A DNA stretch of 64,000 nt from Acanthornis magna (taxonomy: Eukaryota > Chordata > Aves > Passeriformes > Acanthizidae). The stretch is from positions 2,790,001 to 2,854,000 of the forward strand of contig JAWUZG010000135.1 of the NCBI GenBank assembly GCA_036785705.1, in the 5' to 3' direction. The translations under genes and the position numbers were made by a program. How positions within the stretch are numbered: the stretch's first letter is position 1; every line of letters starts with the position of its first letter. The notes beneath the pieces are model-generated. The model was not told the origin of the DNA. It saw only the letters and a program-made list of their open reading frames with translations, and searched no databases. Positions 1-13,799 of the stretch are shown piece by piece.

Positions 1-3000
1 TTTATGAATTCTTAGGCTGGCAGTCCTTTCTGCTATTTATGTGTACTGAAGCAACCATATAATTTATCTGGTTTGGAGCTCCTTTCTTCCAGCATATTCA
101 GAGCTTACCGGTATCACTAATAGGAAAACAGAAAGAGATTCATCCCTTAATTCCTAAACATCTTGATAAATGAGCAACAGAACCTGCCAACTAGCTAATA
201 TAACATGGTATACAGACTGTGATATTAGGTATAAGAGGTTGATTTGGCCGGAATTTTGAGTATGTCACATGACTTGTAAAGAGATGAAAATAAAAGATAT
301 AAAATACATAGCCTGCCTCAGTATTTTCCCCAGCACTCACATGGAAGTGACAACAGAGCTCCTGCTCTTCACTTCAGGTGTTTTATAAACTTGCCTACCT
401 TCTTGACTGCCACCAGTTGAAATGCTGGTGTGAGGAATTAGGATTGGATGCCTGGGTGATGAGAAAATGAAAAGGATTGCTCTTCAAATGATTCTGAGGG
501 GATATGCAATAGAGCAGAACCCTTTTTGAAGGATTGGTTCAAAGGAAAACATAGGCTCAAAATAATGAGCTTTTAAAAACCTGTCTTACTGCTTGTGGTT
601 CCTCACTGTGCTTCAGATATAATTCATATCAAGGTTTTAGGATTTATCATTACCTAGACTACCCTGACCTCCATCAGTGCCCCGCCTACAAATACAGATA
701 GTCTTTGTATAAAATGCCTTCATACCCTCAAAGTTCTAGAAATTTCAGTAACATTCAATAAATAATATTAAAGGCAAAAATTTCTGGCATTACCTAAAAT
801 TTTCCCCAATTACTATGAAGAGGAAGAAACTTGTATTTTGGCTTCCTTAATGCAGTAAGTGTTGGTTAAGTTGGATTTAGCTACTTGACTGTGTCATGAT
901 AGATAAAGATTAGAACTGTATAAATAAAATACTAGGCACATGGTTAATATTTTTCTAACTAGAAGGCACAGCTAAAAAGTTTGGGTTTGTACATGAAACC
1001 AACTTAAATAGTCCTGAGTTTTGAAAATGCACCCATTTTCAGTTTTTTTTCTTCTTCTCCTTATTTGGTGAGGCTTCCTTTATTTTTCCAGGGATCAGCT
1101 GAGGAACACTGGTGCAATATTCTTCCCTGGCACTGGTGTCCCTTGTTCAGTGACACTGTGTGTCCCATGTGGTCATTCTCTCCAAGGGCGTTATTGTAAC
1201 AGTATATTAGAATTTTTTTCCTTCCTAAAATTAGTCTAAGGCATTTCAAATACTTGGTCTTAAGGGCACAGCTGATTCATGTGGGAGCTTTTCAAGGGAA
1301 AAATGGTAGTAATGTGCCCAAACTCTGTTTTCCTGATGTGGGGAAAGGGCACTGAAAGTATTCTATGCCTTTGAAAATGCTTTTTCTTTTGGTCCCAAAT
1401 TTACTTTGGTTTTTATTGCTTAAATATTGCCCACGAAATATTAGCCAGTTGTAGCGCTTGATTGAATTATGAGTAAGATGAGCTAAAAAACATTGTTCTT
1501 CCATGTTTCTTTGTGTCATTCAATAGCTCTGATCTGACTTCTGAAATATATTTACACATTTTTCTTGGAGTTTCATGACATCATCACATCTGTAGATTTA
1601 GGGGTCTGATGCAAATGATGATCTGATTCTGTTAAAATGATCAGTCTGCCAAAACATGAACAACATTTTGTATTCTCTCCATCTCTTACATGACTGAATA
1701 GATTCCAGTATTTTATGTTATGGACTTTGTTTTGAATCACTCTCTTTTGTTGCATGCATGAAGTTTTTTGAAACTTTCTTCTGATATATCAGTATTGGCA
1801 ACAGCTGGTCCTCCCTTCCTTAAGCACCCAACACTTTTCACAAACTTTTTGACTCTTAAAAGAGTACTGCTTGTGGGTTTTGTAATCATTTTAGCATCAT
1901 GTTTTTTTTAGTTAAATGCCCACACAAATAGAAATTAAAGGAATCTTGGTATGATATAAAGTTATTTGGATTAATTAATCCCTATCAAAACTTCATTGAG
2001 CTATTTACATGTGTATTATAGGTCAATATAGACCTCCATTTTAATTCATGTCTTTATGTAAAAACATCTTTACAGCCTGGATATTTGCTTCCATGTGCTT
2101 TGCCTGTGAGCTCCAATAAGTATGACTCAGAGATGTTGCTTGGACTTTCATTTTTATTTTAAGCATAAAGACTATTGTAGTTCCAACAGATTATTATTTA
2201 AAAGTTGGTTTAAAAATACTAAACAGATAAACATTTAAGAAAACTCCTTTACCATGCAGCCAAATATTTCATAAAGTATGTATAGTTTTTACTTCTACTC
2301 CTGCAGAGAATGTAAGAAATCATCCTATTTTGGTACCAGTATAATGTGTCAGAATAGTTGTGCTTTGTGGTCTAATCAAAAATATTAGCTGAAATGGGGA
2401 GGATGAGGGTCTTAATGGATTGCTATATGGACAGAAGAGATTTTTTTGTTCTTTAGTATAAAAGGAATCATCCAGTGATTCCGTTGAAAATATTTAGTTT
2501 GAACACTGATATCGAATATTGCACTGAAAGATAAACAGATGACTTCAGAATGATGGTAGCAAATGCAATTATGCTTCAACCCACAATAATCTTAAGTGAG
2601 ATATTTTATTAAATGTTAATAACTTTGGGGACTAGACTGGCTTCTTCTTAGGTCTTTCAAATAAGAGTTGTTCTGTGCAACAAGATGCCTGCAATATAAA
2701 GGTGGAATGTGTACCAAGGGGTGATTCTGAGGGCTTAAAACCATTTGAGATTTATTAGTTTTCTGGAGTTGGGTTAACATGGTTCCGTGAATAGGCACAA
2801 GGCCTGGAGAGTGGGATTAGGAAGGTTTCCAGAGGCTCTGAACTCATGTCAAGCAAACCTGTCATGCCAAGCAGCTAAGTCAACTGAATAGGGAAAAGTC
2901 TTGGAAGTGCTTTATCAATGCATAATGTTTGTAAATTTTATTCAATTAATTTACAGCTGCAGGGCTCATGAGGCTGAGATTAAAGTTTTGTAAAGTTTTG

Positions 3001-4953
3001 ATAAGGAAGCAGCCAAAACCAAACAAAAACATTTGATTAGCTTTGGATGTTTTTTTAACAAGTTGGCAGGGGAACAAAATTGCAAGCAAGTATTTCAGAG
3101 GAAGGTGTACCCAGTCATGGGAGCTACTGTAGTCGGCTGGATTGGTAGCAGAATGCCTGCCAGGATCCTGCATGAAGTGCCTGCAGGTATGCTTGACATT
3201 TGCTTCCCCCTCTGCCAACAGGTGCCTCGAGGAAAAGCCATGTCCCAGAGAAAAGCCTCTGGAATTTAGTGCTACCAAAAGTACTTACAAATAAACATTG
3301 TGCTTTAAATTCCTGTTATTTTTACGACAAGATTAAATAGAATTTACTTCAGACAAAACATGAGTGAGAAAGAAGATATGCCAGAAGATGCCCAAGGTGC
3401 TAGCATACGAGCTTTACAATTTATTTTTTTTTTAAATTTTAAATTATTGGGACGATCAGGCAAACACTCAACTTCTCCTAGAGTCCTTTGGATATGACTT
3501 GGCAAGATCACAGTCAGGGCTGCCACCCCCTTTCTCTGTTGATTGTGGCTGAGTTAGGAGAAATGGCGTTGCTTGTTGATATCTTACTTTTGTCCCTTAT
3601 GTAAGCCCAAGAGAGATCAGAATTCTGGAACCAAGCTTAACCTGAGCCCTCCCTCTCATATGCAACGCGTCTTGCTGAGGGAGCAGTTTCTGTTCCTTTT
3701 AGTTGTATGCATTCATTACTTCATATTTGCATTGCTGAAAAGAGCAGCATTTTTGTTGTTTTCTTACATGCATTGTTAATTTTTAGACTTGGGTTCCCAT
3801 TCATCAATATTGTTTCTTAAAATAATAACTGAGTGAATTATCCAGTCAGCTTTTACACTTCCAGTGATTGTGAAATTTGTATTTTATTTGCAACCTTCTC
3901 CCAGTATATCTACAAAGGAAAAGGAAATTCCATTAAAATCAAGTTATCACGTGGGAACCCACCTGCTTTTGCTGAAATATTTGGATTTATTTTGGGGAAA
4001 TCTAAACAAAATGCTTCAATTTCTGTCAGGTCACAATAAAAGCAAGCAATTCAGTTTGTTAAGAGCATCTTTCAAGGGAGTGAGTGGTGTAGGCTTGATG
4101 CATTGGATTAATTTCTGAAATTACAGATGAGAATCTTCCCTGTACTGCTGCTGTTCTGGAAGAATTTGAAGGCTTTGTAAGTGTAAATTGTGCCACGCAC
4201 TATGGTTATTTGACGTTGAACTCATTGTTCATGGTTGGATGCTAAATATGTTTTGCAATGTCATTTCCATAAAAGTTTGAAAAGAAGCAAGTCTTCCTTT
4301 ATTAAGTAATGTTTCCTTCATAAATCCTGCTGACATTTTAGGATTGGAGGAAAAAGTGGAGACAAGTAGCTTTCAAATTTCCTTCTATCTTAGAATAACA
4401 CTGTGACCAAGTGCCCAGACTTTCTGGTGAGGTTTGCATGCCTTCCACTGAGTTTTTTACACTGGGGCAGCAGGTGAAAGGCATCTGGGTTTGTCCTGGG
4501 AGAGTTTATAGAAAGTCTTAAAAGGCATTTTATGAAGTTTTACTGAAATTTTAAAAATTTTTTGCATGGCCCCTACCCAAGTTCATGATTGTGAAATATA
4601 ATATAGGGATGAACATTCAATCCAGTCTACCTCTCCAATACAGAGGAGATACTAGAAGTTCATTATTTGAATGCTTTGGCATGATTTTTGGTTCTGTGTG
4701 CTATTTGCCTGGTTTCATTCTGGTTTTCCATATTTCCTTCTTCAAATGTCTCTGTGGATTGTTCTAATGTAGTTTGGAAGTTGGCAGAGCATTGTCTTAA
4801 ACCTGAAAGTTTTGGTATAGTGTGACATCCATTGTTTTCCGCTGTCACTAAGAGCAAAGAAATCTTGCTGAGCTGTGAAACTGCACACTTAAAACCAAGT
4901 GCTGCATTTATGTGAAGTTAAACACATTCAATATCAAACTTTGCACAAGATTC

Positions 4954-5018
4954 AGATTTTTCTGTCCTAACTTTGCATGAAAAAGATCATCTTTTTCTAT
5001 CTTAACTTTGCATGAAAG
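4954..5018. repeat. Imperfect tandem duplication, about 33 bp, two copies
   Basis: The segment TAACTTTGCATGAAA occurs twice inside a longer duplicated stretch (AGAT...TTTTTCT...TTAACTTTGCATGAAA). It is a local duplication with a few substitutions. No function is suggested. Confidence 0.6.
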
Positions 5019-8000
5019 AAATGAAGAAGATTTCTCTGAAGTCTGAAAATATTTGGGTTTGCATTCATTAATGTAGTGTCAGTATATAGATGACTTCTGC
5101 ACTTTCAAAACAGGCTCAACTCCTCCCCCCGCAGTTTCTTTAGGGTGTTTAGAATGATCATGGTTTTTATTTCACTGAAGAGACAATACATTTCTTAAAA
5201 GGTAGCCATGACATATTGACTCCTTAATCACAGCAATAATTATACATGATTTTTCCATGTATCAGGATCAGCCTGTTTATTTCTGTGTGAGAAAAATAAC
5301 TTATGTTTCTATATAGGATTCTTAAATGACGGTAGAAGAAAAAAGCAAAGCTCTGCTGGGAATTGCATCTATTATTAAGACTCTCAGAGCATTAAAAGCA
5401 TTAGAATAATAACCTGTTACAATAAACCAATGATATAGCTAAGCCCTCTCTTCTTGAAGAGGAGAAGTCTTGATTCATCGTTCAGGTGTAAATATATGTC
5501 ACAGAAGTCAGTGATTTGGTAAGATATACAGTGATTCTCTGAAATTAATAAAACTTTAAAACAAAGATATTTAAGGCAGCAAATCAGGAACTGAAATGCC
5601 AGGAGTCATGGGAAAGATGGACTTGTTCTCATAAATAGTTGGTCTGGACTTTAATGAAACCATTTTATAGCAGAAACAAAGGAATATTATATTCATTGTG
5701 ATAAAGATATTATGAGATGAAAAATTTTCTATGCCTACACAGCGTACTTGCTTTCTGATAGCAGCTGTAATTTGTGTGGGTTCTATGCAGTCAGTCCATT
5801 TTTAAGTCTGTTGCATTATTCCCTATATTACAAAATGCCCATATGTTGTTAGCTTCTACTTTAAGGGAATAAAAGTAAAAGCTGTTTCTGCAAAGTCTAG
5901 CGTAGAGACTAGGAAGGTGTTTCTGCTGTTTTAAATCAATTATATTTGTCTATAGCACTCAGCATGGCCTCAAAAATAAAAGTTGTGAGGAGAGGGAGTA
6001 GGTTTCTTCACAACTTATCCTGAGCTATGTGTCCTGGAGAATTTTAATTTAGTTGGAAGAAACTGATCACATGACTGAGGGCTCTGGAGCTCTCTGATAT
6101 GCAGTTCCTCTCAGTCTTAGGGGCAGCAACTATTTCAGCAATAGTCTGCCTTTAAATGTTAAGGTCTGAGAGATGCACCCATGTTCAAGCAGGTACTATC
6201 TTTGTACTGTTGCATTTATCCTTTTGTTGTACTCCCAGTTCCCTGTAGCCTCTGCACTGCTCTTAGGCACTGCTTTTGCCTGACTCTGACCCTCCTCCCC
6301 TCCAAACACCTGGGAGTATAAAAAAGCCACCATTAGATCCAGCCCACTGTTTGTGTCCGGGGTGTGTTTCTTGTCAGTGCAGCCAGGGCCACTTCCACTG
6401 ACAGCCGTGCTTGGAAGAGTTACGGACGGTCAGAAGTGTGGTCTGGCAATGGTTTATTGATAAGAAGGCAATGGGGGTGGACAATGGACACTGCTGACAT
6501 CTTCATTTAGGCATAAGAGCTGCAAGAACATTCTTTGATAGAGGCTGATTTTGAAAACAAACTTGCTCAGTGAGGAGGTGCTTGGTGAGGCTTCCCATAT
6601 GAGAAATGTCCATCTTTGGGGTAAACAAGAACATAACAACAAAATAAGCAGTCCAACTGCTGTTTCAGGAGACTGGTTTATTGATTACTTATGGCAATTG
6701 ATACTCTAAATGCAGTTAAATTCTGGTGGGCCAAAAGCAATATTTGAGAAAGCTGATCTTCCCACGATTGACTGACACATGACATTGAAGCCTGATCCTT
6801 GTTCCTGGTTGACTTACAGCTAAGACTTCACCCTGTTTTGTAGCTTCTGTTTAAAACACATCGAGCTTTTTAATGAGATTTCAGGAAATTATTGTGTTTT
6901 TCAGTCATCCCTTTTACTTTCTTTGGTTTTGTAACTTACTGATAATATACTCTTACAAAAAATAGCTGTCTGCAAATGGTAGATAATGTGAGGGAGATGT
7001 AGTGGCCTGTAAACTTTCTTCTAGAGAAATTTAACTCTGAGTTCAAGGCAGTCTGATTGCCGAGAAGATAAGCTATGGTCAGTGGTGTGTTTATGAGTAC
7101 AGAGATCTTCCTGCTATGGGAGCACTTGACGAGAAACAGAGAAGGCATGTGAAGAGCTAAATATGCAGCAAGACTGTTTATATCCTCCTGACTACTTCGC
7201 TCCTCTGCCTATGCAGAGATTTCCTAATTTTCTGTCTTTATTCTTCTCCTTGATTTTATGTAGCTTAATCCAGGATTGCTTAGGGCAATTTGCTCATTAT
7301 AGTGCAAATGTTTTAGTCTCTCTCTGTTATGAAGCAAGTTCCCTTTACAAAATTATTTTCTCATGTCTGTGCGTTCTTTGCCCTGCCTCAAGTGGGGACT
7401 AAAGGAACAGATGTACTGCATATATACTGCATATCATTTTCATGTCTGCTGCAATATTTCTGTGTTATAGTGCAGAGAAAGACAGTGTTGTAGAGTAGTA
7501 GTTTAAACTTGTCGTAGTTTATCTTGCAAAGAAGAAAACAAATATTAACAAATGCTTTATACTTGTTATTCTGTAAGTTATCCAGATTTGCTGACTTCTA
7601 CCTCAGCATTTCTATTTGTATCCTAACTATCATAATATCTTTGCCTTTTTAAAAAAAATACATCCTGTCTCCCCAGTATGGAATGATTTGCAGTACTTCC
7701 TCACACATGTTAGCTAAAATCCCTGAAAGGCAGCTTGGGATAAGGGTCATCTTTTGTAGTGGCAAGAGGCTGCAGAATTTTTCAGCATTCAGTCAAATGG
7801 AAAGGACTTTCAGTTCACTGTGGGAAAGAGAAAAGTGCACAATCTTTGGTGAATCTTCCTGTTACTAACTGATTTTGAAAATATGTTAATTAATGTGATG
7901 AATTGTTACTCTTTCCATTTAATAGTTCAATTACAAAAGTCTGCTGAGAGCAGAGAGCAAAGCACACAGGTGTTCACCAAGCAGTGTGTGTGTGGTAGCT

Positions 8001-9413
8001 CGGCAGAGCCAGGGCTGGCCTGTGCAGGTGCCCACACTGTGCCATCTGAAGTGTGTTTGTCACAGGGATCTCACACCATGTGGAGGGTGTATGCTGTATG
8101 TCCTGCTACTGCTGTCAGCAGCTGGATGGCACTTAAAAGGCACAGTCATGGGCATGCCAGAAAGAAAGTTAGATTGGCATTCAAGAGGTTAATTAGAATA
8201 GGAAAGAGCAATTAAAGGGACGTGATGATGTCTTCATAAAACTGTAATTGAGCGCTCTTCATTAAACGATCTCATTAAATGAGGCAGAGGATTTGTTGTT
8301 GTTGAAATTCTGAACTTGCTGTTAAGATTCTCTAATCAGCTTTCTGAAAGGGGAGTTATTACAATACCATAACTTTTGAAACCTTTTATTGTTCTCAAGA
8401 TACTGCGAGGTGTGTTTTGTGTGGATGTATTTTCCTTGGCATCAAAATGGAGAACTGGAAATAATAATGTTGCTTGTGTATGAATGTCACGAGTCCATTA
8501 TTTTTATTTGCCCCACCTATGAGACAAATGAAGGTTTAGCTCCTAGTTTCAGTAATTGCATCCTTGTATTATGTATATTGTGTGGTAATGTGGCTGCACA
8601 TGCAGAATACAAATCAATACCTTAACAGCAAGTAACAGATGGATGGCTCCTGCGAAAGAACTTTGTTGTCCATTTATTGATCACAGTTATGTTAACAGAG
8701 ACATACCATAACTACCAGTGCCAAAATAAACATCAGTTTAAATAGTGGTCCTGTGAGAACAGGATTGTTGCTGGTTTACTTGGTGAGAGCAGTCTTGTCA
8801 ACTGCTCGACTGATTCTTAAATTCTCTGAACTTAAACAAAGAGCAGGAATGTTTCAGAGAGATGTTTGTGTTGTATAAAATACCTTAAATATTGTGAAGA
8901 ATTAAAGCATTTAAATCACAACAAATAAAACCTCTTATGGAAAAATATTAAGTAAAAAGAGGCACAGTGAAATGCTGCTGATTTAAAACCAACCAAAAAA
9001 GAAGTAATCGTTTTACCTAATGTGATGCTGTTCATATTTCTGCTGTGTATCATTGGCTCAATGATTTCTGTTGGTTTTCTTTTCTACCTCTGGATATAAG
9101 ACCCACAGAACTGCAGGGGCACATGGAGAAAGGACAGCAAAACTCAGTCTGCATCAAATATTTCTGTTGTAGAAAGTAAGCAAAATGAAAGCAGATGGAA
9201 AAGCTCCATATCACTCTAAGTCCCTTACCATGACCCTCGATACTGTGTGCTGCAGCGGTAAACGCCCACACAGTGATTCGGTTACTAATTATTTTTGAAG
9301 TTATTGATGTCCTTCCAAAATCTTCTAAAGTGATTTACATGTGTGAGTGTGTGACATACATTTCATGGATATGTTTGTGCTCTTGTTTTGTCTCGCTCTC
9401 TGTTTTGCACTGT

Positions 9414-9464
9414 GGCCCCAGCTCTGTGACGGCCCCAGCTCTGTGACGGCCCCAGCTCTGTGAT
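9414..9464. repeat. 17-bp minisatellite, three near-identical copies
   Basis: The unit GGCCCCAGCTCTGTGAC is repeated head to tail three times; only the last base of the third copy differs. It is GC-rich in an otherwise AT-rich setting. Confidence 0.9.
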
Positions 9465-9930
9465 TGCCCAGTGTCAGTTATCTTCTTGCCTCCTCTTGGC
9501 ACAAAAATAACTTGTTCCCTTTTAGAGGAAGCCCTGGCTACTGAACACAGATATATTGACATCTTTTCCACATATCCACCAGGGCCTGCTTTCTACAGAG
9601 CAATGTAAATATAACCAACCTGGAACAGCATGAATGCAAGCCAATATATGTCATTTGCTGCCAATTTTTCTTCTATATTGCAAAAGCAGTTTAGAGGCAT
9701 CCACAACATACCCTTACTGTAAACAGCATTGCTCTGATTAGTCATAGTAATAAAAGTCCATTTTTCTTAAATGGCGTTTCAGTGAAGTACTAATTAATTC
9801 CAAGGATTTGGGAATTCACATTGTGTAGCTTGTGTTTTCTATTACCAACATATGTAATTTATTGTAAAAGAAAAAAAATACATGAGGGGAAGAAGAGAAA
9901 GACATATAACATTTTAAAAGTGACAGGGAA

Positions 9931-9951
9931 GGTAGTAGGTAGTAGGTAGTA
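9931..9951. repeat. 7-bp tandem repeat (GGTAGTA)3
   Basis: Three perfect copies of GGTAGTA are read directly from the sequence. It is a short microsatellite. Confidence 0.9.
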
Positions 9952-12900
9952 GTCTTTAGTCTCAGACAACCTCCTAGACATAAACAAGGAAGGACCCTGT
10001 AGGAAATGTGGCTTTTTGCCTCCTGTCAGTAGGAGATTTTGAGATTGCATTGCCTGTGTTTGCTCTTGCCTTTTGCTCCTGAAGTTCAGAAGATACCATT
10101 ACCCCTCAGTTGTGTCTTGGCAGCTACACTGGCTGCATTTGTATCCTCACAATTTTGGGAATATGGGACTGTAGGAGGATAGAAGTGGCCCAGTGTTTTC
10201 TTTCCTCTTTTAGCATTTAAACTAATTATCTCTTTTATTTAAGTAAATTACTGAAGAAACTATCCATGTGTTTACCCAGTTCTTCCATATGCACTGGAAA
10301 GCAGCTGTGGCAAATTCAAACAGAAGGCATGGCACATCAGCTCATACCCCTTCCCTCGGACTTAGCTGTTTTTTGTTTTTGGGGGTTTTTTTTAATGGTT
10401 GAATCCTGTCATTCCTTTGAGGATTAGAAAGCTCTCAAAGACCTTCTAACCAGTGTCTTGCTTTTGTTCCCTTCCTTGTAGGGAGAGCACAGAACATCCC
10501 CTTGCCGCATTGGTTGCTGTCCCTTAGATAATGCATAGAAATGATGAGACCCACTGCTCCTGACAGCCTGCCTTTTTTTGGTGGGGGGGTAGAGCGGGAG
10601 GGAGCAGCATTTTTTATCTGTAGATGTAGAGGTGTGTCAGGAAGCTCAAAGAAAATGCACTAGTTTGCATGATTTAGCATATGGAGAAGATACCCAGAAT
10701 TCAGCCTGATGTATAGCTCATATCTGTGAGAGGAAAAGGAAACAAAGCCCAGACTATGATTTGCAACAACACTAATTTATATTGTGAATTATGCTTATGG
10801 CTGGCTGAATTTGACTGAGAAATGAGACTGACATTACACATATTCTTTGGTCCTTCTTTATCTTCTGCTGAGGAGGAGAGAAACAGCCACTCTGTCCTCA
10901 AACAGGGATCTTGACTAGGGGAGCCAGAAGCACGCAGCACATAAAAATTGGATAATTGTGCTAAATAGAACTTGGAACTTTTTGTTCTGAATGCCCTTGT
11001 CAGACTGTCTTTCCTTATACTTGCCAGCTAATTAGCATCTACTGATAGTTATTTTTTTCAGGGTAATAGCAAAACTTAATTTGTGCTGTTAATTACTTTT
11101 CATCAATTTTCCCATCTTTGAATGGATAGTATATGTACCTATACTATTACTGAACTGAAAAAAACCCTCCTAGATGAAGTGAAAAAAAAATATTAGCTTG
11201 TCTTTTCTCACTAATTTTAATGATTTTTAAGAGAATGAGACTGGATTATGATACATTATATCTTAAGTGTAAATGCTAATTAAAATTGATTATAAATTCT
11301 AGCAAAATCATAAAGGCAGCATGCAGCTCAGAGAATTGTTTTCAAATTAATTCCTGGAATCTTTCTAGATGCAATCAAAATGTTTTTAAACATTAATATG
11401 TTGGGTTACATAAAGAATTTTTACTTAGTCATTAGCCAGAAAAACAAGTGAAATCTTTATAATATGACCTATTATTGCTATCTAATGGAAATAATTGTGG
11501 AGACAGCATAATGTAACTATGCAATGAGTTCTCTGAAATATATGTTCTGAAAGCTGATGAGATGACAAGCTGGATAAAATTGCTGTGTAAACACAACTTG
11601 GTTATGGAGTGCAGACAACAGTTTCTTTAATTGTAGGTTTTGATTTAGTGGGACTCATACCTTATCTGTGCTTTTGCTTTCTGATGGATGGAAATGTAGC
11701 ACTTTCTGAACATTTCTGTTTTGTTAAGGTCTGTCTTACTTCTTTGCTGGCGGAAAGTGAGGAATTGGGTTTAACTGGGGAGTGGAGAAAGACAGCCAAA
11801 GTGACTTTTGTTAGTAGAATCATTACAAAACTTATGGAGGCTTCTGCTGAAGTGTTACCAGGATGCCTCCTTAAGTCTATTTATGTTGGGCTGTGTAGCT
11901 GTGGAAGTTTGTCAGTGTCACTCAGAAGCTGGGGAGCCATTGTGAGAAGAAAGCCACTTGTGCTTTCTTCTCCCTGTATTTGCAAAGCTGTTCTCCAGCT
12001 CCACACCTGAAGGGATGCTGATTTCTGTGAAGGCTGAAGAGTCCAGTCCTGTCTATAGTTTACACTTGCACAACTCATCAGCACACTCCCTCCCCAGGGA
12101 CACAACCCTCTCAGACACCAGAGGTGCACCGGGATGGGTGTGTCCCCTCTCTCTGCCTGCCATTAGTGCAAGTGCAAGGGCACGTCACCCAGGAGGAAGC
12201 TCGCTGTGTGTGCTAAGGGGAGCACCAGGCTGTTCACCCATGGCTGCATGCTTTGGCCACTGTCACCAATAACCCTTCAGACTCCTGGTGGAAGCTCCTC
12301 CCTTGATTTCAGATAGCTCTGAACCAGATACTTGTTTTTTATAGGTACACTTAGTATTGCTACCATCTGCTTCTAATTTTCCCTAACCCAGTAAAAGATA
12401 TATGTAACCAGAATTGTCTATCTGTTTACATTGCAAGTACCAAAGTTAAATAAAGAACAGCACAGCATTCAAACTTGGCAAAAGGCAAAGCAGGATCTGT
12501 CAGTGGGAACAGATTTTGCCTTCCTGATTCATGTGGCAATAGAGCAAAGGTGGCCACCACTCTTTAATGTACTTATGGTATAACTGTTTTATTAGAACAA
12601 GGGAAGCTATTCCTAACACTCATTCACTGGATTTGTCTCTGAGAAAGAGGTTATGATTGTCACAGGAAGGGTGCCAATAGGTGGGATTGATAGGTGACAG
12701 AAGTGTCCCTGAAAGAGCTGTCTGAGCCCTGGTGGGCTCCCTGTGGCTGGTGGAGCTCATGATACCTGGTCAAGGGGAAGGTGAGAAGCCCTAGGCAAGG
12801 GAATGATGCCTCAGTGATCCTGCAGGATGCATTTTGGGTGAGTGATTTGGATTGTTTTGCTATTAGTTGTCTAATTCAGCCAAAACTAGTTGAGCAGAGA

Positions 12901-13251
12901 GGAGGACATTAGATTTCAGTGGTATTTATCCTTCCTAAGAGTGTTACAGCTATTGGATGCTGGTAAAGGATTCATGCTTAAATTTGTCGGTAAAAATGCA
13001 AAACAAAACAGAGAAGCCAGCTCTCGACGTCATGTGTTGTTAATCGGTGGAAATCCTTGCCGCAGGCCATTGTGTGTATTAAAACATCATGCAAATTCCT
13101 GACAGTGTTCTCTGGAGAATTAGTAAATGAGTGAAAGCATGCTTGGCTTAAGAAAAGCTGTGGCTGTAAATGTTTGGAGTACAGAGAGTACTTGAAGGAA
13201 GTGTAGTTCCTTCTCTTCCTCTGCCTGTTTCTGAGGCTTTGCCTTAGCCTC

Positions 13252-13799
13252 TGTCATGGTTTAACCCCAGCCAGCAGCCGAGCCCCAGGCAGCTGCTCGC
13301 TCTCTCCCCCACCAGTGGGACTGGGGAGAGAATGGGAAGGGTAAAAATGAGAAAACTCGTGGGTTGAGATAAAGACAGTTTAATAGGGAAAGCAAAAGTC
13401 AAACACACAAGCAAAGGAAAACAAGGAATTAATTCAGTGTTTCCCAAGGGCCCCATCACAGGTAACAGTGACTTGGGGAGGCAAAAGCCATCACTTCAGA
13501 TGTTCCCCTTCTTCCTACTATATCCCCCCTCCCCTGAGCAGGATGTCACATGGTCTGGCATTTCCCTTTGGTCAGTTTGGGTCACCTGTCCCAGCTGTGT
13601 CTCCTCCCATGCACCTCCAGCCTCCTCACCAGCATGGCTGTAGGAAAAGCAGCAAAGACCTTGGCTCTGTGTATGCCCTGCTCAGCAGTAACAAAAACAT
13701 CTCTGTATTATCATCACCATGTTCAGCACAAATCTGAAACTGAGCCCCATATGAACCACTGTGAAGAAAACCAACTGTACTGCAGCCAAAACCAGCACA
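13252..13799 (-). mobile_element. Solo LTR of an avian endogenous retrovirus, minus orientation
   Basis: On the plus strand the element begins TGTCATGGTTTAACCCCAGC and ends CAGCCAAAACCAGCACA, so its termini are TG...CA. I recognise the layout from a widespread avian LTR family: a GC-rich end, then the ACTCGTGGGTTGAGATAAAG block, then the distal segment ending in the CAGCC-AAACCAG motif. The transcription sense is minus. In that sense an ATTAAA polyadenylation signal lies at 13379-13384, just upstream of the conserved block, and a weak TATA-like stretch lies near 13516-13527. No internal retroviral sequence and no second LTR adjoin it, so it is a solo LTR left by recombination. Flanking bases (AGCCTC left, GTAAGA right) show no target duplication. 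Family naming is from memory; the LTR nature is fairly secure. Confidence 0.85.

Larger units (their letters stand above)
1..13251. other. AT-rich non-coding DNA, no supported gene
   Basis: Both strands were read and only short, unrelated open frames were found, with no recognisable protein domain. Base composition is AT-rich, with A/T runs typical of vertebrate intergenic or intronic DNA. Small tandem repeats inside it are listed separately. Around 8200-8290 there is a compact AT-rich block with several TAAT cores that looks like a conserved non-coding element, but this cannot be shown without alignment. Confidence 0.6.

Noticed and set aside
11609..12010. 133-codon plus frame
   Set aside because: Protein-like in places, but no splice signals, no start context and no recognised similarity.
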